64,000 nt of DNA from Pelagicoccus sp. SDUM812002. GTDB lineage: Bacteria; Verrucomicrobiota; Verrucomicrobiia; Opitutales; Opitutaceae. The notes below the pieces were generated by a model. The model was given only the letters and a program-made list of their open reading frames with translations. It did not search any database and had not been told where the DNA came from. Location: contig NZ_JARXHX010000016.1 of the NCBI RefSeq assembly GCF_031127835.1, positions 37,033 to 101,032 of the forward strand, given 5' to 3'. Each line of letters starts with the position of its first letter. Positions within the stretch are counted from its first letter, which is position 1. Positions 9,501 through 18,505 of this stretch are shown here, in pieces. The translations under genes were made by a program, and so were the position numbers.

Positions 9501-10568
9501 CTAGAACGCGTACCCCAAGGAACTGATGAAGCGGCGATCTTCCCGCAACTCCTCCGCGAGAGAATTGTCGACGCCAAGCTCGTAACGGATCGAGAACTTT
9601 ACGGACTTCGACAAAGCTGAAGTGACAGCGGTGGAAAAATTTATTTCATAGCCTTCGGTGTCTTCCAAAGGCATCGCGATGTTGAAGTCTTGCTTCAAAC
9701 GAATCCTCTCGGACATCCGGTAATCCCAGTCTTGAAAGACGCTCACAAGGTATTCGACTTCCGATTCGGTTTCGGGGATCGACCGCCAACGTCCGCTCGC
9801 TCCGAGACCGGCCGACAGAGTCGAGTACTCCTTGTCGAAAAAGCGCGTTCCCAGACCAAATTTCTGTTCGAGGCTAGCGTCGATCAATTTGATTTGGTCG
9901 TTAAAATAATCTGACTCCGATTCGTAGAAAACGCCGGGCCCGATGTCTTTTCGCCAACGATAGCTTGAACTCAAGCGGTCCCGTGTCACCGAACCGTTTG
10001 CCTCCCCATAAGCGTACTCCGCTTCGATGTTTATCCGGCTCGACTCGAATTCCCGATCCATGTCCAGGCGATAATTCTGGGTGGATTGGTCTTTGCGCCC
10101 CGAACTCGAGTTCAAGCCGAACTGTAAACTCTTGTCCCACTCGGGCAAAATGTCGATTTCGTCATCTAAGTCGCCTATCGCCGCGAAGATGCGGTAAATG
10201 AAACTCCGCTTCCGAGCAGGACTCGTATCCTCTTCCTCAGAGCCTTCGATCACGTTATCAGGGGCAGGAACGTCTTTCACCACCCGCGATTTCTCCGGAG
10301 TAGAAGCGATATTCGTTTCAGCGATCGCCTTTGCAGGGGACTGGAGAGCCTCCGCTTCGACGCTAGATATCCTCACAACTTCAGCTACTCGATCTTGGGG
10401 GAGCGATATTTCGCCGAGATAGTCGACCGAGATTCTTATCTCGTATTCATCTTCGCTCAAGAGAGAGCCAGAGAGGCTGTCTCCATTGTCTAAAATAACC
10501 TGAACGTCCTGCGAGTGCGAGGACGCGACAAAGATCGTCAATAAAGCTGATAGGAAAAACTTACTCAT
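9501..10568 (-). CDS. DUF481 family outer-membrane beta-barrel protein
   Basis: A 355-residue secreted protein. The start at 10568 gives a clear signal peptide (MSKFFLSALLTIFVASSHSQ); a longer frame to 10685 adds a non-coding-looking leader. After it comes a small beta-rich segment with a DNGDSLSGSL motif (about 22-60), a linker rich in Ser, Glu and Asp, and a C-terminal half of alternating beta strands with aromatic ends (DUF481, YdiY-like), terminating in Phe as typical for outer-membrane barrels. Function of DUF481 proteins is not established; some are salt-induced. A paralogue with the same architecture is at 29452-30480. The gene is convergent with rsfS. Confidence 0.85.
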   Translation of the reverse strand: MSKFFLSALLTIFVASSHSQDVQVILDNGDSLSGSLLSEDEYEIRISVDYLGEISLPQDRVAEVVRISSVEAEALQSPAKAIAETNIASTPEKSRVVKDVPAPDNVIEGSEEEDTSPARKRSFIYRIFAAIGDLDDEIDILPEWDKSLQFGLNSSSGRKDQSTQNYRLDMDREFESSRINIEAEYAYGEANGSVTRDRLSSSYRWRKDIGPGVFYESESDYFNDQIKLIDASLEQKFGLGTRFFDKEYSTLSAGLGASGRWRSIPETESEVEYLVSVFQDWDYRMSERIRLKQDFNIAMPLEDTEGYEINFSTAVTSALSKSVKFSIRYELGVDNSLAEELREDRRFISSLGYAF

Positions 10569-10775
10569 GGTTATTAGGTGGCCAGCTCTATTCGGAGCGT
10601 GAGAAACGCGAAAACACAAACGGTTAATTCGAAAAAAAATGTAAACGGAAGGCAGGTTACTGATTTTCCCTACAAAGCCGCCCAAACGGTTAAAGACGCC
10701 TTTCCGACCTGTCGTATTTCAAAGGGTTCGTATCCAAATTCATCAACCGAACAATTAACTTAGGAAAATATCATT

Positions 10776-11171
10776 ATGCATAAGAATACATCCAAAAAAG
10801 GTTTCACACTCGTAGAAATTATGATCGTCGTAGTCATCATCGGCCTCTTAGCTGCGATGGCTATCCCAGCCTTCCAGAAGGTTCGTCAGGACTCACGCGA
10901 ATCCGCTGTATCCAACGATGCACGCCAGCTCGCATCCGCCGCTCAGCAGTACATGCTCGAGAACAACACCACTACAGTAACTGTAGGCTACAGTGCCGAC
11001 GACGGAACAGTAGGTGCCGATCTGACTCCATACGTTCGCCGTATCGGAACTGGCTACGCTCTCTCTGCTACCTTGGGCATCGACAGTGACTTCACAATCG
11101 GTCACCCTCAGATCAAGACTGATACGAACACGACCATCCTCACTTTCACAGCTGAAGGTCAGCAGAAGTAA
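10776..11171 (+). CDS. Type IV pilin-like / GspG-like prepilin
   Basis: A 131-residue prepilin. The class III leader is nine residues and ends KKG, with the peptidase cleavage site before FTLVEI; Glu14 is the conserved Glu5 of the mature protein, and a hydrophobic helix ([18 protein letters not shown]) follows. The C-terminal domain is short and Thr/Asp-rich. A Shine-Dalgarno-like AGGAAA lies before the ATG. The length and sequence fit a small major pilin or pseudopilin of Verrucomicrobiota. It is followed by a strong terminator and then a GT-C membrane protein. No pilus assembly genes (pilB, pilC, pilD) are in the window, so assembly depends on genes elsewhere. Confidence 0.9.
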   Translation: MHKNTSKKGFTLVEIMIVVVIIGLLAAMAIPAFQKVRQDSRESAVSNDARQLASAAQQYMLENNTTTVTVGYSADDGTVGADLTPYVRRIGTGYALSATLGIDSDFTIGHPQIKTDTNTTILTFTAEGQQK

Positions 11172-11204
11172 AGCCTGATCGAGCTAATTTAAGATCTCTT
11201 CGGG

Positions 11205-11232
11205 AGGCGCGCTGCTTGCAGTGCGCCTTTTT
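11205..11232 (+). terminator. Rho-independent terminator after the pilin gene
   Basis: A 10-base stem (AGGCGCGCTG / CAGTGCGCCT, one G-T pair) with a CTTG loop, followed by five T. It lies 33 bases after the pilin stop and would end or attenuate pilin transcription before the downstream GT-C gene, giving the pilin a higher transcript level. Confidence 0.85.
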
Positions 11233-11293
11233 CGTTTGCGGACGCGAAAACCACACTCCAAAAGAGGCACGTTCTATCCGATCATCTTGGGCA

Positions 11294-13153
11294 ATGAAAA
11301 CAATCAACCGCGACCCTCTCACTTCAGACACGCGCAAACTGAGGCTTATTCTTTTCGTGTTCAGCGCCGCCCTATCAATTGGATTGGCGTTTTTCATACC
11401 TGACCCTGAGCTGGCCGAAAATCTCTTCATCTATTCCGGCTACCCGATGATGTTCCTATTGGTCGCAGTCTGGGGAGTATGCCTTTCCCAAGCTAAATCC
11501 ATCAGACTGCCAAACCTACAAGCGTTTCTGTCTTGGAGGACCCTCGGACCCTTAGCTGCCGTCGTATTCCTAACCGTCTTCCTATACACTCGCGAAGGAG
11601 GCGGCTTCAAGATCCCGTTCGACGAGCAACTGCTCACAAACGTATCCATGAATATGGACGCCCGTCATCTTCCAGTTGTAAGCGAGACTGCGCTGGAGAA
11701 CCTTTCCCGCCTTGAGATGATAGATAAGCGACCGCTGCTCTATCCGTTTATCTTATCCCTCGTTCACGGAGTTTTTGGATACAGTTCGAGTAACGCTTTC
11801 TACCTGAACTTTGTTCTAACCGGCGTCTTCTTACTGCTATTGTTCAAGATAGTAGAGAGAATCGCGAATCGCCAGTCCGCGTATTTCTCAATAATTCTCG
11901 CGGCACTGATGCCGATTATCAGCCAAAACTCCAGCGGCGGCGGGTTTGAGATGCTGAACCTATGCTGTATTCTCGCAGTTTCGCTGGTGTCTATGGACTT
12001 TTGGTCCAATCCAGACCAGAGAAATCTGTCCACACTCCTTCTCACCGTCGCTGCAGCCTCGAACGTTAGATATGAATCGGCATTAATAGTCGTTCCAGTA
12101 GCCGCTCTCGTATTCACAAACTGGATAAGACAAAGAAAGGTGGACCTCCCATGGATTACTCTTCTGATCCCCTTCTTCTTCCTTCCGCTGGTCTGGCAAC
12201 TTAGAGCAATCGCGGTAAACCCACAACGCTTCCAGTACCAAGTGGATGGAGAAGGCTCATTCAGCTTATCCTATATTTGGTCTAACCTCGAGAGCGCCTA
12301 CCGTTTCTTCTTTCTACCGAACGACATCTACGCGAGCTCTCCATTTGTCAGCTTCATCGGAATTGCTGGTATTTTTTTGATTGGTTCCCTGTGCCTAACT
12401 CGGACCAAAAAAATATTCCACAACAACCCAAACCGGGTAGCCTTCCTCGCTACAGCTGGGTATTGCTTAATCCAACTCGCTTTCATTCTCACCTTTTTCT
12501 ACGGGAAGCTTGATATCACGATCACTGCGAGGCTTGGCCTTCCCTTCATGCTGCTCATTTTCATTTGTGGGTCGATCATCCTATCCTTGGCGTTCAATGC
12601 CAAAAGCTGGAGTCCGTTAGTGGTGGCTTTGTTTTTGGCCGTTAGTGCTTCGTATTCATTTAAACAATACTCCAAAGCAAGGTACACATCTTTCAATACC
12701 ACCAATGCGAGAATCGAGTGGCTATTGGATTTCGCAAGAACTCGACCCGCAGAGAACAGTCTCTTCGTCAGCGGCTACCCTAGGATTTACGAGATCGAGG
12801 GGATGAATAATATAAGCATCTCTCGTTTCAAACTCGAACCACAAAAAACTCTATTCAGCTTGGAGCATAAAATCTATGACCATATCTACGTCATTCAGGG
12901 CGGAAAGATTACAGCGTCCGAAAAGGGGGTGGAGAAGACTGTGCTCCCCATCCATGAACTGAGTCCAGCTTTCGAACTCGAAACGATTAGAGAGTCCTCG
13001 TTCACAACCCACAATTTTATCAGGATTAGCAAATTGGTGCACGTGGACCCATCACTGCATACTGAACCGATAGCGATGCCTGACGCAGTTCCTAGCCAGT
13101 ACTATAGCCCCAGCAAAGAGGAAATCATCCAGTACCAAGAAAGCTTTCTGTAG
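11294..13153 (+). CDS. Polytopic membrane protein, GT-C/GT39-like glycosyltransferase
   Basis: A 619-residue protein with about twelve hydrophobic segments. The first extracytoplasmic loop carries an acidic patch (IPFDEQLL), followed by KRPLLYPFILSLVH, which resembles the loop-and-helix pattern of GT-C glycosyltransferases (PMT/ArnT type) that use polyprenyl-phosphate sugars. A soluble C-terminal tail of about 130 residues ends the protein. The ATG at 11294 is chosen because the upstream extension (to 11216) overlaps the pilin terminator. Its position directly after the pilin suggests it might glycosylate pilin or another surface protein (inference). No stronger family match is visible, so the exact family is uncertain. 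Confidence 0.65.
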   Translation: MKTINRDPLTSDTRKLRLILFVFSAALSIGLAFFIPDPELAENLFIYSGYPMMFLLVAVWGVCLSQAKSIRLPNLQAFLSWRTLGPLAAVVFLTVFLYTREGGGFKIPFDEQLLTNVSMNMDARHLPVVSETALENLSRLEMIDKRPLLYPFILSLVHGVFGYSSSNAFYLNFVLTGVFLLLLFKIVERIANRQSAYFSIILAALMPIISQNSSGGGFEMLNLCCILAVSLVSMDFWSNPDQRNLSTLLLTVAAASNVRYESALIVVPVAALVFTNWIRQRKVDLPWITLLIPFFFLPLVWQLRAIAVNPQRFQYQVDGEGSFSLSYIWSNLESAYRFFFLPNDIYASSPFVSFIGIAGIFLIGSLCLTRTKKIFHNNPNRVAFLATAGYCLIQLAFILTFFYGKLDITITARLGLPFMLLIFICGSIILSLAFNAKSWSPLVVALFLAVSASYSFKQYSKARYTSFNTTNARIEWLLDFARTRPAENSLFVSGYPRIYEIEGMNNISISRFKLEPQKTLFSLEHKIYDHIYVIQGGKITASEKGVEKTVLPIHELSPAFELETIRESSFTTHNFIRISKLVHVDPSLHTEPIAMPDAVPSQYYSPSKEEIIQYQESFL

Positions 13154-13175
13154 CCTTTCTGTCCGCAGGACGCGC

Positions 13176-13943
13176 TTAATTCAACTTCGCCTTACGTCCT
13201 ACTAGCACCAAGTTTTTTCCGACAGGGACAGGGACCACTCGTTCGAGCATTCGCGTAACCGGTACTCCGATACGATCGTAAAGACCTACGCTGCCTTTGG
13301 TAAGTCTTCGGCCCATGAGCTTCATCATGACAAACCAAGGCAAAACACCCAAAACATCCGCATATTTAATACGCTCGACCGTGAAGCCCGTGCTCAGCAG
13401 GAGCTCACTGCCACTCGACTTGTCGTAGCGCCTGAAGTGTCCGAGGCTACGGTCGAAGTCGCTGTAGAGCCACTGCAAAGCGGGTACGTAAATCAGCACA
13501 CAACCACCAGGCTTGAGCATACGATAAACAGCCTCTAGTTCGGCAGCGTCGTTTTCGACATGCTCCATCACATTGTTGTAAACCACCGCATCGAATCGTT
13601 CACTGTAGCGGTCGGCGACATCTGTCACATAAGCGTTTACAGTCTCGAGCCTATCTTCTTCTCGGAAACGATTCTCGAGTAGTGAGTGCATTTTCGATGA
13701 CGGCTCGAACGCGTGGATGGAGCTAAGTTCAGCCTGAAGCAGGTACCGTGAAAAATTTCCGCAGCCCGCTCCTACATCCGCGACATCGCCTTTCAGGTAA
13801 GGAGCAAACTCCTCCACAATCCACTTAGGGTAGTTTTCAGCTACCTCCATGGCTTCTAAGTCCGTGCCATCATATTCGAAAGCTTCCGCCGATGAATCGA
13901 CGGTTAACGGCACCTGGAGTTCAGTCAGATTGGTCGGGTTCAT
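13176..13943 (-). CDS. Class I SAM-dependent methyltransferase
   Basis: A 255-residue methyltransferase. The SAM-binding motif I is VADVGAGCGNFSRYL (about 53-67), followed by the acidic strand end HAFEPS and motif IV FDAVVYNNVMEHVEND, then LKPGGCVLIYVPALQW, the typical Methyltransf_11/23 layout. The C-terminal part (DFDRSLGHFRRY) is common in methyltransferases near glycosyltransferase genes. Substrate unknown; it could methylate a sugar or polyprenyl-linked intermediate, given the convergent GT-C neighbour. It is a single gene with no clear partner on the same strand. Confidence 0.85.
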   Translation of the reverse strand: MNPTNLTELQVPLTVDSSAEAFEYDGTDLEAMEVAENYPKWIVEEFAPYLKGDVADVGAGCGNFSRYLLQAELSSIHAFEPSSKMHSLLENRFREEDRLETVNAYVTDVADRYSERFDAVVYNNVMEHVENDAAELEAVYRMLKPGGCVLIYVPALQWLYSDFDRSLGHFRRYDKSSGSELLLSTGFTVERIKYADVLGVLPWFVMMKLMGRRLTKGSVGLYDRIGVPVTRMLERVVPVPVGKNLVLVGRKAKLN

Positions 13944-14130
13944 GAATTCAGAGCTTTAAAGTCAGAGTGCTGTACAAGAAACTCCATCGACTCCTACTGG
14001 CTCGCCTTGAGACCGATCCCCAACAATCGGAACTTTTCACCTATCTCTGCGATGCACTCGACACGCCTGAAGATGGCTATAGGTCCACGGGAAGAAGCGC
14101 GTCTAGAGCCTCCCGCGGCCGCCGTAAGCG

Positions 14131-14907
14131 CTAGATTCGAGCCAGGTATACCAACGACTCGCTATCGGGCTCGGGAGGCTCGAAGTCAAAATCCCCATAC
14201 ACCGAAACATCGGAAAACCCGGCTTCTCCGAGCCGCACCATCATTTCGTGCGGCAAATGCCAACGAATCGTCATCTCCTTGGTTTCAGAACTTACCAAAT
14301 CTCCCGCTGCATCCCATCTCTCAAACCTATTTTTAAGAACCAGCCGCTGCTTATGGGTGTCGATCTGCCAAGCCTGAAAGGCAACTAATTGCTCCCCAAT
14401 CTCCGGGAGATCGACTCGCTTGCGCTCTTCCATCGGACAGCTCTCGCGCCCATCCCAAATCATTTCCCAAGGCATGTGCGTGGACACGATAAGCTGTCCG
14501 TCTTCCCTCAAGTGCTTGCGGCAGCAATCGAAACACGCCTCCAACTCCACGTCCTCGAGCAGCATTTGGACACTGAACCCAGGAACCAAAATCGATCCAA
14601 ACCGCCGGTCCCCAAGGTCAAAGTCTCGCATATCGCCGCGCACCAACTCCGCAGTCGCTCCCGCTGACTCCAAGCGGCTAGCGCATAAGTCCAGCATCGT
14701 CTGAGATCCATCCAAGCCTACCACCTCTTTCCCGTCCTCGGCGAACGGAAGCAAAATGCGGCCCGTGCCGCAGCCTAAGTCCAGGATCGGACCATCCACC
14801 AAGTCTACAAACCATTGATAGAAAGAGAGGTCCTCGAAATCGCTCAATTCATCCAACTGGTCGTAGAGCTCCGCCTCCATTCCCTCGTAATCGTACATTT
14901 GCGACAT
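14131..14907 (-). CDS. Class I SAM-dependent methyltransferase
   Basis: A 258-residue methyltransferase. Motif I is ILDLGCGTGRILLPFA, the acidic residue after strand 2 is in VVGLDGSQTMLDL, and a GDMRDFDLG segment holds the adenine-binding Asp. The rest of the Rossmann core and a beta-rich tail are present (EMTIRWHLPHEM), so it looks complete. The start at 14907 (MSQMYDYEG) is favoured over 14979, because the longer version adds a Cys/Gly-rich leader unlike this family. Substrate unknown. It is divergent from the HDOD gene (start 15115), with about 200 bases between them. Confidence 0.85.
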   Translation of the reverse strand: MSQMYDYEGMEAELYDQLDELSDFEDLSFYQWFVDLVDGPILDLGCGTGRILLPFAEDGKEVVGLDGSQTMLDLCASRLESAGATAELVRGDMRDFDLGDRRFGSILVPGFSVQMLLEDVELEACFDCCRKHLREDGQLIVSTHMPWEMIWDGRESCPMEERKRVDLPEIGEQLVAFQAWQIDTHKQRLVLKNRFERWDAAGDLVSSETKEMTIRWHLPHEMMVRLGEAGFSDVSVYGDFDFEPPEPDSESLVYLARI

Positions 14908-15114
14908 CCAGCAAACCCTGCCTGTACCGCAGAAGTACGCCAACCCTAATCCTACTAGGCGAAACCCGCTCATTCTCAATGCCCCGGAATGAGTACATCC
15001 CTTCAGCTGCAGCCTTATAGAGACCCCTTTCTCAAGCTATTTGCCTCCCAACCGTTTTTCCTGCAAAGCCGACTAGGCAAATCCTCTTCCCCTTTCGACA
15101 CCAACGGCACTAAA

Positions 15115-17097
15115 ATGACCACGCGGATCCTCATTATCGACGAAGACTTAAACTCTCTGCGAACCTATCGGGACACCCTCTCTCCCAAGTCGAAACAATG
15201 GTCCGTCGATTATGCAGAAAACGTCGAACAGGGTCTGGAATCAGCGGCGGCGAACAAGCCTGACATCGTGATCGTCGACCTGTCCGTTAACGATGGACAC
15301 GGCAACGACATCCTGACCCGATTCGAAAAGTCCGCTCCAGAAGCCCAGCTCTTCATCACAGCCAGCGAGACCGACAAACCCAAACTCGAATCCACCCTCG
15401 GAGCCTCCTTCCAGTTTTTGCCAAGCCCATGCCCAGCCCAAAGACTGGTGTCCGAAATCCAACGCTGCGTCGCCATCGACAACTGGCTTGGAAACGACCG
15501 CGTCAAGGAGATCGTAGCCAAGATGGGCAAGTTTCCCAGCCTGCCGCCCATCTATCTGAAGGTCGTCAACGCCCTTAACTCGAAACACGCCGACACTGAC
15601 TCCATATCCCAAGCCATCGCCGGCGACCTCGCAATTTCAGCGAAAGTCCTTCAAACCGTAAACTCCTCCTTCTACGGCTTCGACGAAAAGATCTCAAATA
15701 TCGCCGATGCGATCAGCATCCTCGGTACTGAGTGCGTAAAGAATCTCGTCCTCGCAATCCAGGTTTTCAACAACATCGGCCGCTCGGCTGACCAGAAGTC
15801 AATCACCGACGAACTCTGGCACCACAGCATGTCAGTGGCAGTTGCCGCCCGTCGCGTGGCCTCTTACGAATCGAAAAACGAAAAGGCAGGCGAAGAGGCC
15901 TACACCGCTGGACTGATGCACGACATCGGGAAGCTCATTCTACTCGACGCCGTCCCCCAAGAGTTCGCCGAAGCCCGTAAGCTAGCCAACGAAACCTCGA
16001 TTTCCCAAGCAGAAGCTGAGACCCAAATCATTGGCTGCAACCACGCCGAAATCGGAGCTTACGTACTTGCCCGTTGGGGAATGCCTACCTCGCTCACCGA
16101 AGCCGTAGCCCTTCATCACGAGCCAATCAATTCCTTCGGCAGGTCCTTCTCAGCTCTCGCGGCCGTGCACGTCGCCAATGCCATCGTGCACCACCGCCAA
16201 AAGCCCGGCCACCCCAGCGCTGCCATTAGTGAGGCCTACCTCGTGGAAATCGGAAAGTCCGACTCTTGGGACGACTGGCTCGCTGTATCATCAGGCAATA
16301 AACCTGCGCCCAAGGAAAAATCCGGACTTTCGCTCAAGAAGCAACCGAACACCTCACCTTCCTCTGCCCAACAGCAAACGCAGGCTGCGGCCTCAAAGGC
16401 TAACGAGCCAGAAACCGCGACAGAAACCTCCGGTTCCGACACTGCCGCACTGCAACCGGAGCAGGAAGCGTCTCGGAAAAGCAAGACTCCCCTTCTCGCC
16501 TTGGCTGCATGCGTCGCGCTCGCAGCTATCGGTATCTACCTATTGAATACCGTTGATAACTCCGACCCGTTCGAGGATTTCGCTTTTGAAGACGAACCCA
16601 TAGAAAAGCTCCCCCATCTCACCGAGACCGAGCAACGTTCGGACCAAACAGCTAACCTCGACGAGAGCGAACCCGCGATCAAAGAGGAGAAAGCTGTTGA
16701 ATCGACGGGGCTCGCCTCCAAAATCAAGGCAGCTCGAGATCTTTCCGAACTCTCAGGGACCGAAGACGCCCTACAAGAAATTTTCGACTCCCAAGAGGAA
16801 ACAGCGCCTCTATCGACAAGCGAGGTGGCGGTGACAGCTCCTGAGCCCCGAGAGGTTAGCACGATCTCCGAGACCAAGAACGAGCTGCCTCAACCTCAGC
16901 TTCCAAAGGTCGAAGACCTATTTCCAAATATCGAGCTCGCCGGAATTTTCTACAACTCGGAACGCCCCCTAGCTAGCGTCAACGGCAGAATCCGCCGCGT
17001 CGGCGACACCGTGAGCGGCGCCCAGATCGTCCGCATCGACCAGCACCAAATCATCGTCAAGTACGAGGAAACGCTCCGCTCCTTCAAGCTCAACTAA
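15115..17097 (+). CDS. Receiver-HDOD protein with membrane anchor and GspB-like C-terminal domain
   Basis: A 660-residue multidomain protein. An N-terminal receiver (about 1-120) has Asp9/Asp11 and phospho-acceptor Asp55 (VIVDLSVND), but the conserved Lys is replaced (QFLPSPCP). An HDOD domain follows (LPSLPPIYLKVVNAL, later LMHDIGKL and HAEIGAYVLARWG), then a Gln/Ala/Glu-rich linker, one membrane helix (LLALAACVALAAIGIYLL, about 455-475), a long acidic stretch, and a C-terminal domain (IELAGIFYNSERP, then INGRIRRVGDTV-like sequence ending in FKLN) resembling the C-terminal domain of type II secretion protein GspB. HDOD proteins act in signalling; the tail would lie in the periplasm. The start at 15115 (MTTRILIID) is preferred over 14989 as the receiver begins here. 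Confidence 0.82.
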   Translation: MTTRILIIDEDLNSLRTYRDTLSPKSKQWSVDYAENVEQGLESAAANKPDIVIVDLSVNDGHGNDILTRFEKSAPEAQLFITASETDKPKLESTLGASFQFLPSPCPAQRLVSEIQRCVAIDNWLGNDRVKEIVAKMGKFPSLPPIYLKVVNALNSKHADTDSISQAIAGDLAISAKVLQTVNSSFYGFDEKISNIADAISILGTECVKNLVLAIQVFNNIGRSADQKSITDELWHHSMSVAVAARRVASYESKNEKAGEEAYTAGLMHDIGKLILLDAVPQEFAEARKLANETSISQAEAETQIIGCNHAEIGAYVLARWGMPTSLTEAVALHHEPINSFGRSFSALAAVHVANAIVHHRQKPGHPSAAISEAYLVEIGKSDSWDDWLAVSSGNKPAPKEKSGLSLKKQPNTSPSSAQQQTQAAASKANEPETATETSGSDTAALQPEQEASRKSKTPLLALAACVALAAIGIYLLNTVDNSDPFEDFAFEDEPIEKLPHLTETEQRSDQTANLDESEPAIKEEKAVESTGLASKIKAARDLSELSGTEDALQEIFDSQEETAPLSTSEVAVTAPEPREVSTISETKNELPQPQLPKVEDLFPNIELAGIFYNSERPLASVNGRIRRVGDTVSGAQIVRIDQHQIIVKYEETLRSFKLN

Positions 17098-17196
17098 ACG
17101 TGGGATCCGGGCCAGCAGGCCAGCCTAAATCACCTTCACAAAAGAGCCTGAACCTCCACAGAGGTGCGGGCTTTCAAATTTGAGTTCTCAGCTGGC

Positions 17197-17565
17197 TTAG
17201 AAAGCGCTGGAATCCACGCTCTCGATCCACTGAACGTAGCTCGCGGCGTCGCCGTCATCGATGAACTCCGTCGTCCCCTCCACGTCGCCTTCCGCCGAGT
17301 AGAACATTAGGAAGGGAATGCCGGTAATCCCGAAACGTTCGCGAATCCCTTCCTCATCTTCCGACTTGCGCGGGATCAAAATCTTGGCGCCCAAGATGTC
17401 CTCGCTCTCCAAATACTTGTCCAAGGCATCGCTCTCCTTGAGAACTCCATCCAAGGCGTTGCACCATTTGCACCAGTCGCCGTTGCCCTTGAAAATCACC
17501 AAGAGACGCTTCTCTTCATCAGCACGTTTCGCCAAAGCCTTTTCGATATCGGAGATCCATTTCAT
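17197..17565 (-). CDS. Thioredoxin-fold protein with WCKWC motif
   Basis: A 122-residue thioredoxin-like protein. The redox site is WCKWC (in place of WCGPC), and the cis-Pro loop is ITGIPFLMFY. There is no signal peptide when started at ATG 17565 (MKWISDIE), so it is probably cytoplasmic; the longer frame to 17598 lacks a better start. The family includes DUF255/thioredoxin_7-like thiol reductases. Redox partner unknown. It shares its strand with the RNA methyltransferase at 17628-18425, whose stop lies 62 bases upstream, so the two may be co-transcribed. Confidence 0.82.
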   Translation of the reverse strand: MKWISDIEKALAKRADEEKRLLVIFKGNGDWCKWCNALDGVLKESDALDKYLESEDILGAKILIPRKSEDEEGIRERFGITGIPFLMFYSAEGDVEGTTEFIDDGDAASYVQWIESVDSSAF

Positions 17566-17627
17566 AGGCCGCCCATCCAAAGGCCCCCGAAAAAACAATC
17601 AATCCCCGATTCCCTAATTCACTCCTC

Positions 17628-18425
17628 CTAAACCCGCCACTTCGCCAAAAAGACCGAAGCCGCCGCAGCTGCGTTCAAAGAGTCCCCTTTTCCGAATCGT
17701 GGAGCGAAAATCCTGCCCGTCGCCGCGGCCGAAACCTCGTCTGAAACCCCTCGAGCCTCGTTCCCAAGCACGATCGCGCATCGCTCAGGAAACGCGAAGT
17801 CCGACAACGAAACCGCCGACTCGTCCAGCTCAGTCGTGAAAACGTGGATACCAGCTTCTCGCAATCTTGAAACCGCATCCACTAGGTCGACACCCACTGC
17901 GACGGGAAGGTGAAACAGGCCACCCATCGTCGACCGCGCCGTCTTACCATTCTCCAGTTCAGCGCAACCCTTGCCAAAGATAACGCCGTGCATCCCAAAC
18001 CAATCGCAGCTTCGCACGATTGCTCCACAATTTCCGGGATCGCCCAGCTCATCGAGCAACACCAACCTGACCGGCCCGACCTCAGGCAGCGTCTCCATTA
18101 GCTTTTCTAAATCGCAGCCCACCCGGTCCACCAAAGCCATTACCCCTTGAGAAGCTTTCGTATCCGAAAGTTGGCCCAACTGACTGGCCGTCCCTTCGTA
18201 AGCTTCTCCCGCTCGCCCGAGCGCCTCGTCCAAGATCGTCTCCTCTCCGGTCTCCCGACGAGCCGATGGATCAAAAACCAATGCATGCAGTCGACAATCC
18301 GCCTTCATCGCTTCGTCTAAAAGATGCCAACCCTCTACAAAGAAACGGTCTTGCTCCTCTCTCGTTTTCTTCTGCAGGAATTTTCGAAAGATTGTAAGTT
18401 TGGTCTTGGATAAAGCCGTTGGCAT
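17628..18425 (-). CDS. TrmH/SpoU-family RNA 2'-O-methyltransferase
   Basis: A 265-residue SPOUT methyltransferase that would 2'-O-methylate a ribose in rRNA or tRNA. An N-terminal substrate-binding domain (FFVEGWHLLDEAMKA) precedes the catalytic knot with motif 1 LGDPGNCGAIVRSCDWFG (Asn and catalytic Arg), motif 2 AIVLGNEARGVSDEV, and motif 3 DSLNAAAAASVFLAKW. All three are intact. It resembles 23S rRNA methyltransferases of the RlmB/TsnR type, but the position modified cannot be told. The start ATG at 18425 is supported by the SKTKLTIFRKF N-terminus. It is divergent from dinB. Confidence 0.9.
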   Translation of the reverse strand: MPTALSKTKLTIFRKFLQKKTREEQDRFFVEGWHLLDEAMKADCRLHALVFDPSARRETGEETILDEALGRAGEAYEGTASQLGQLSDTKASQGVMALVDRVGCDLEKLMETLPEVGPVRLVLLDELGDPGNCGAIVRSCDWFGMHGVIFGKGCAELENGKTARSTMGGLFHLPVAVGVDLVDAVSRLREAGIHVFTTELDESAVSLSDFAFPERCAIVLGNEARGVSDEVSAAATGRIFAPRFGKGDSLNAAAAASVFLAKWRV

Positions 18426-18505
18426 TCGAGCAGTAAGAGCAACAATCCGAAATTTCAGAAGCAGAAACTTTCCACCAAACCACTCAGCACCCTAACCCAA
18501 AACCC

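Noticed and set aside
11216..11293. Upstream start for the GT-C gene
   Set aside because: The extension begins inside the loop of the pilin terminator and adds a Cys/Arg-rich leader; ATG 11294 is more plausible.
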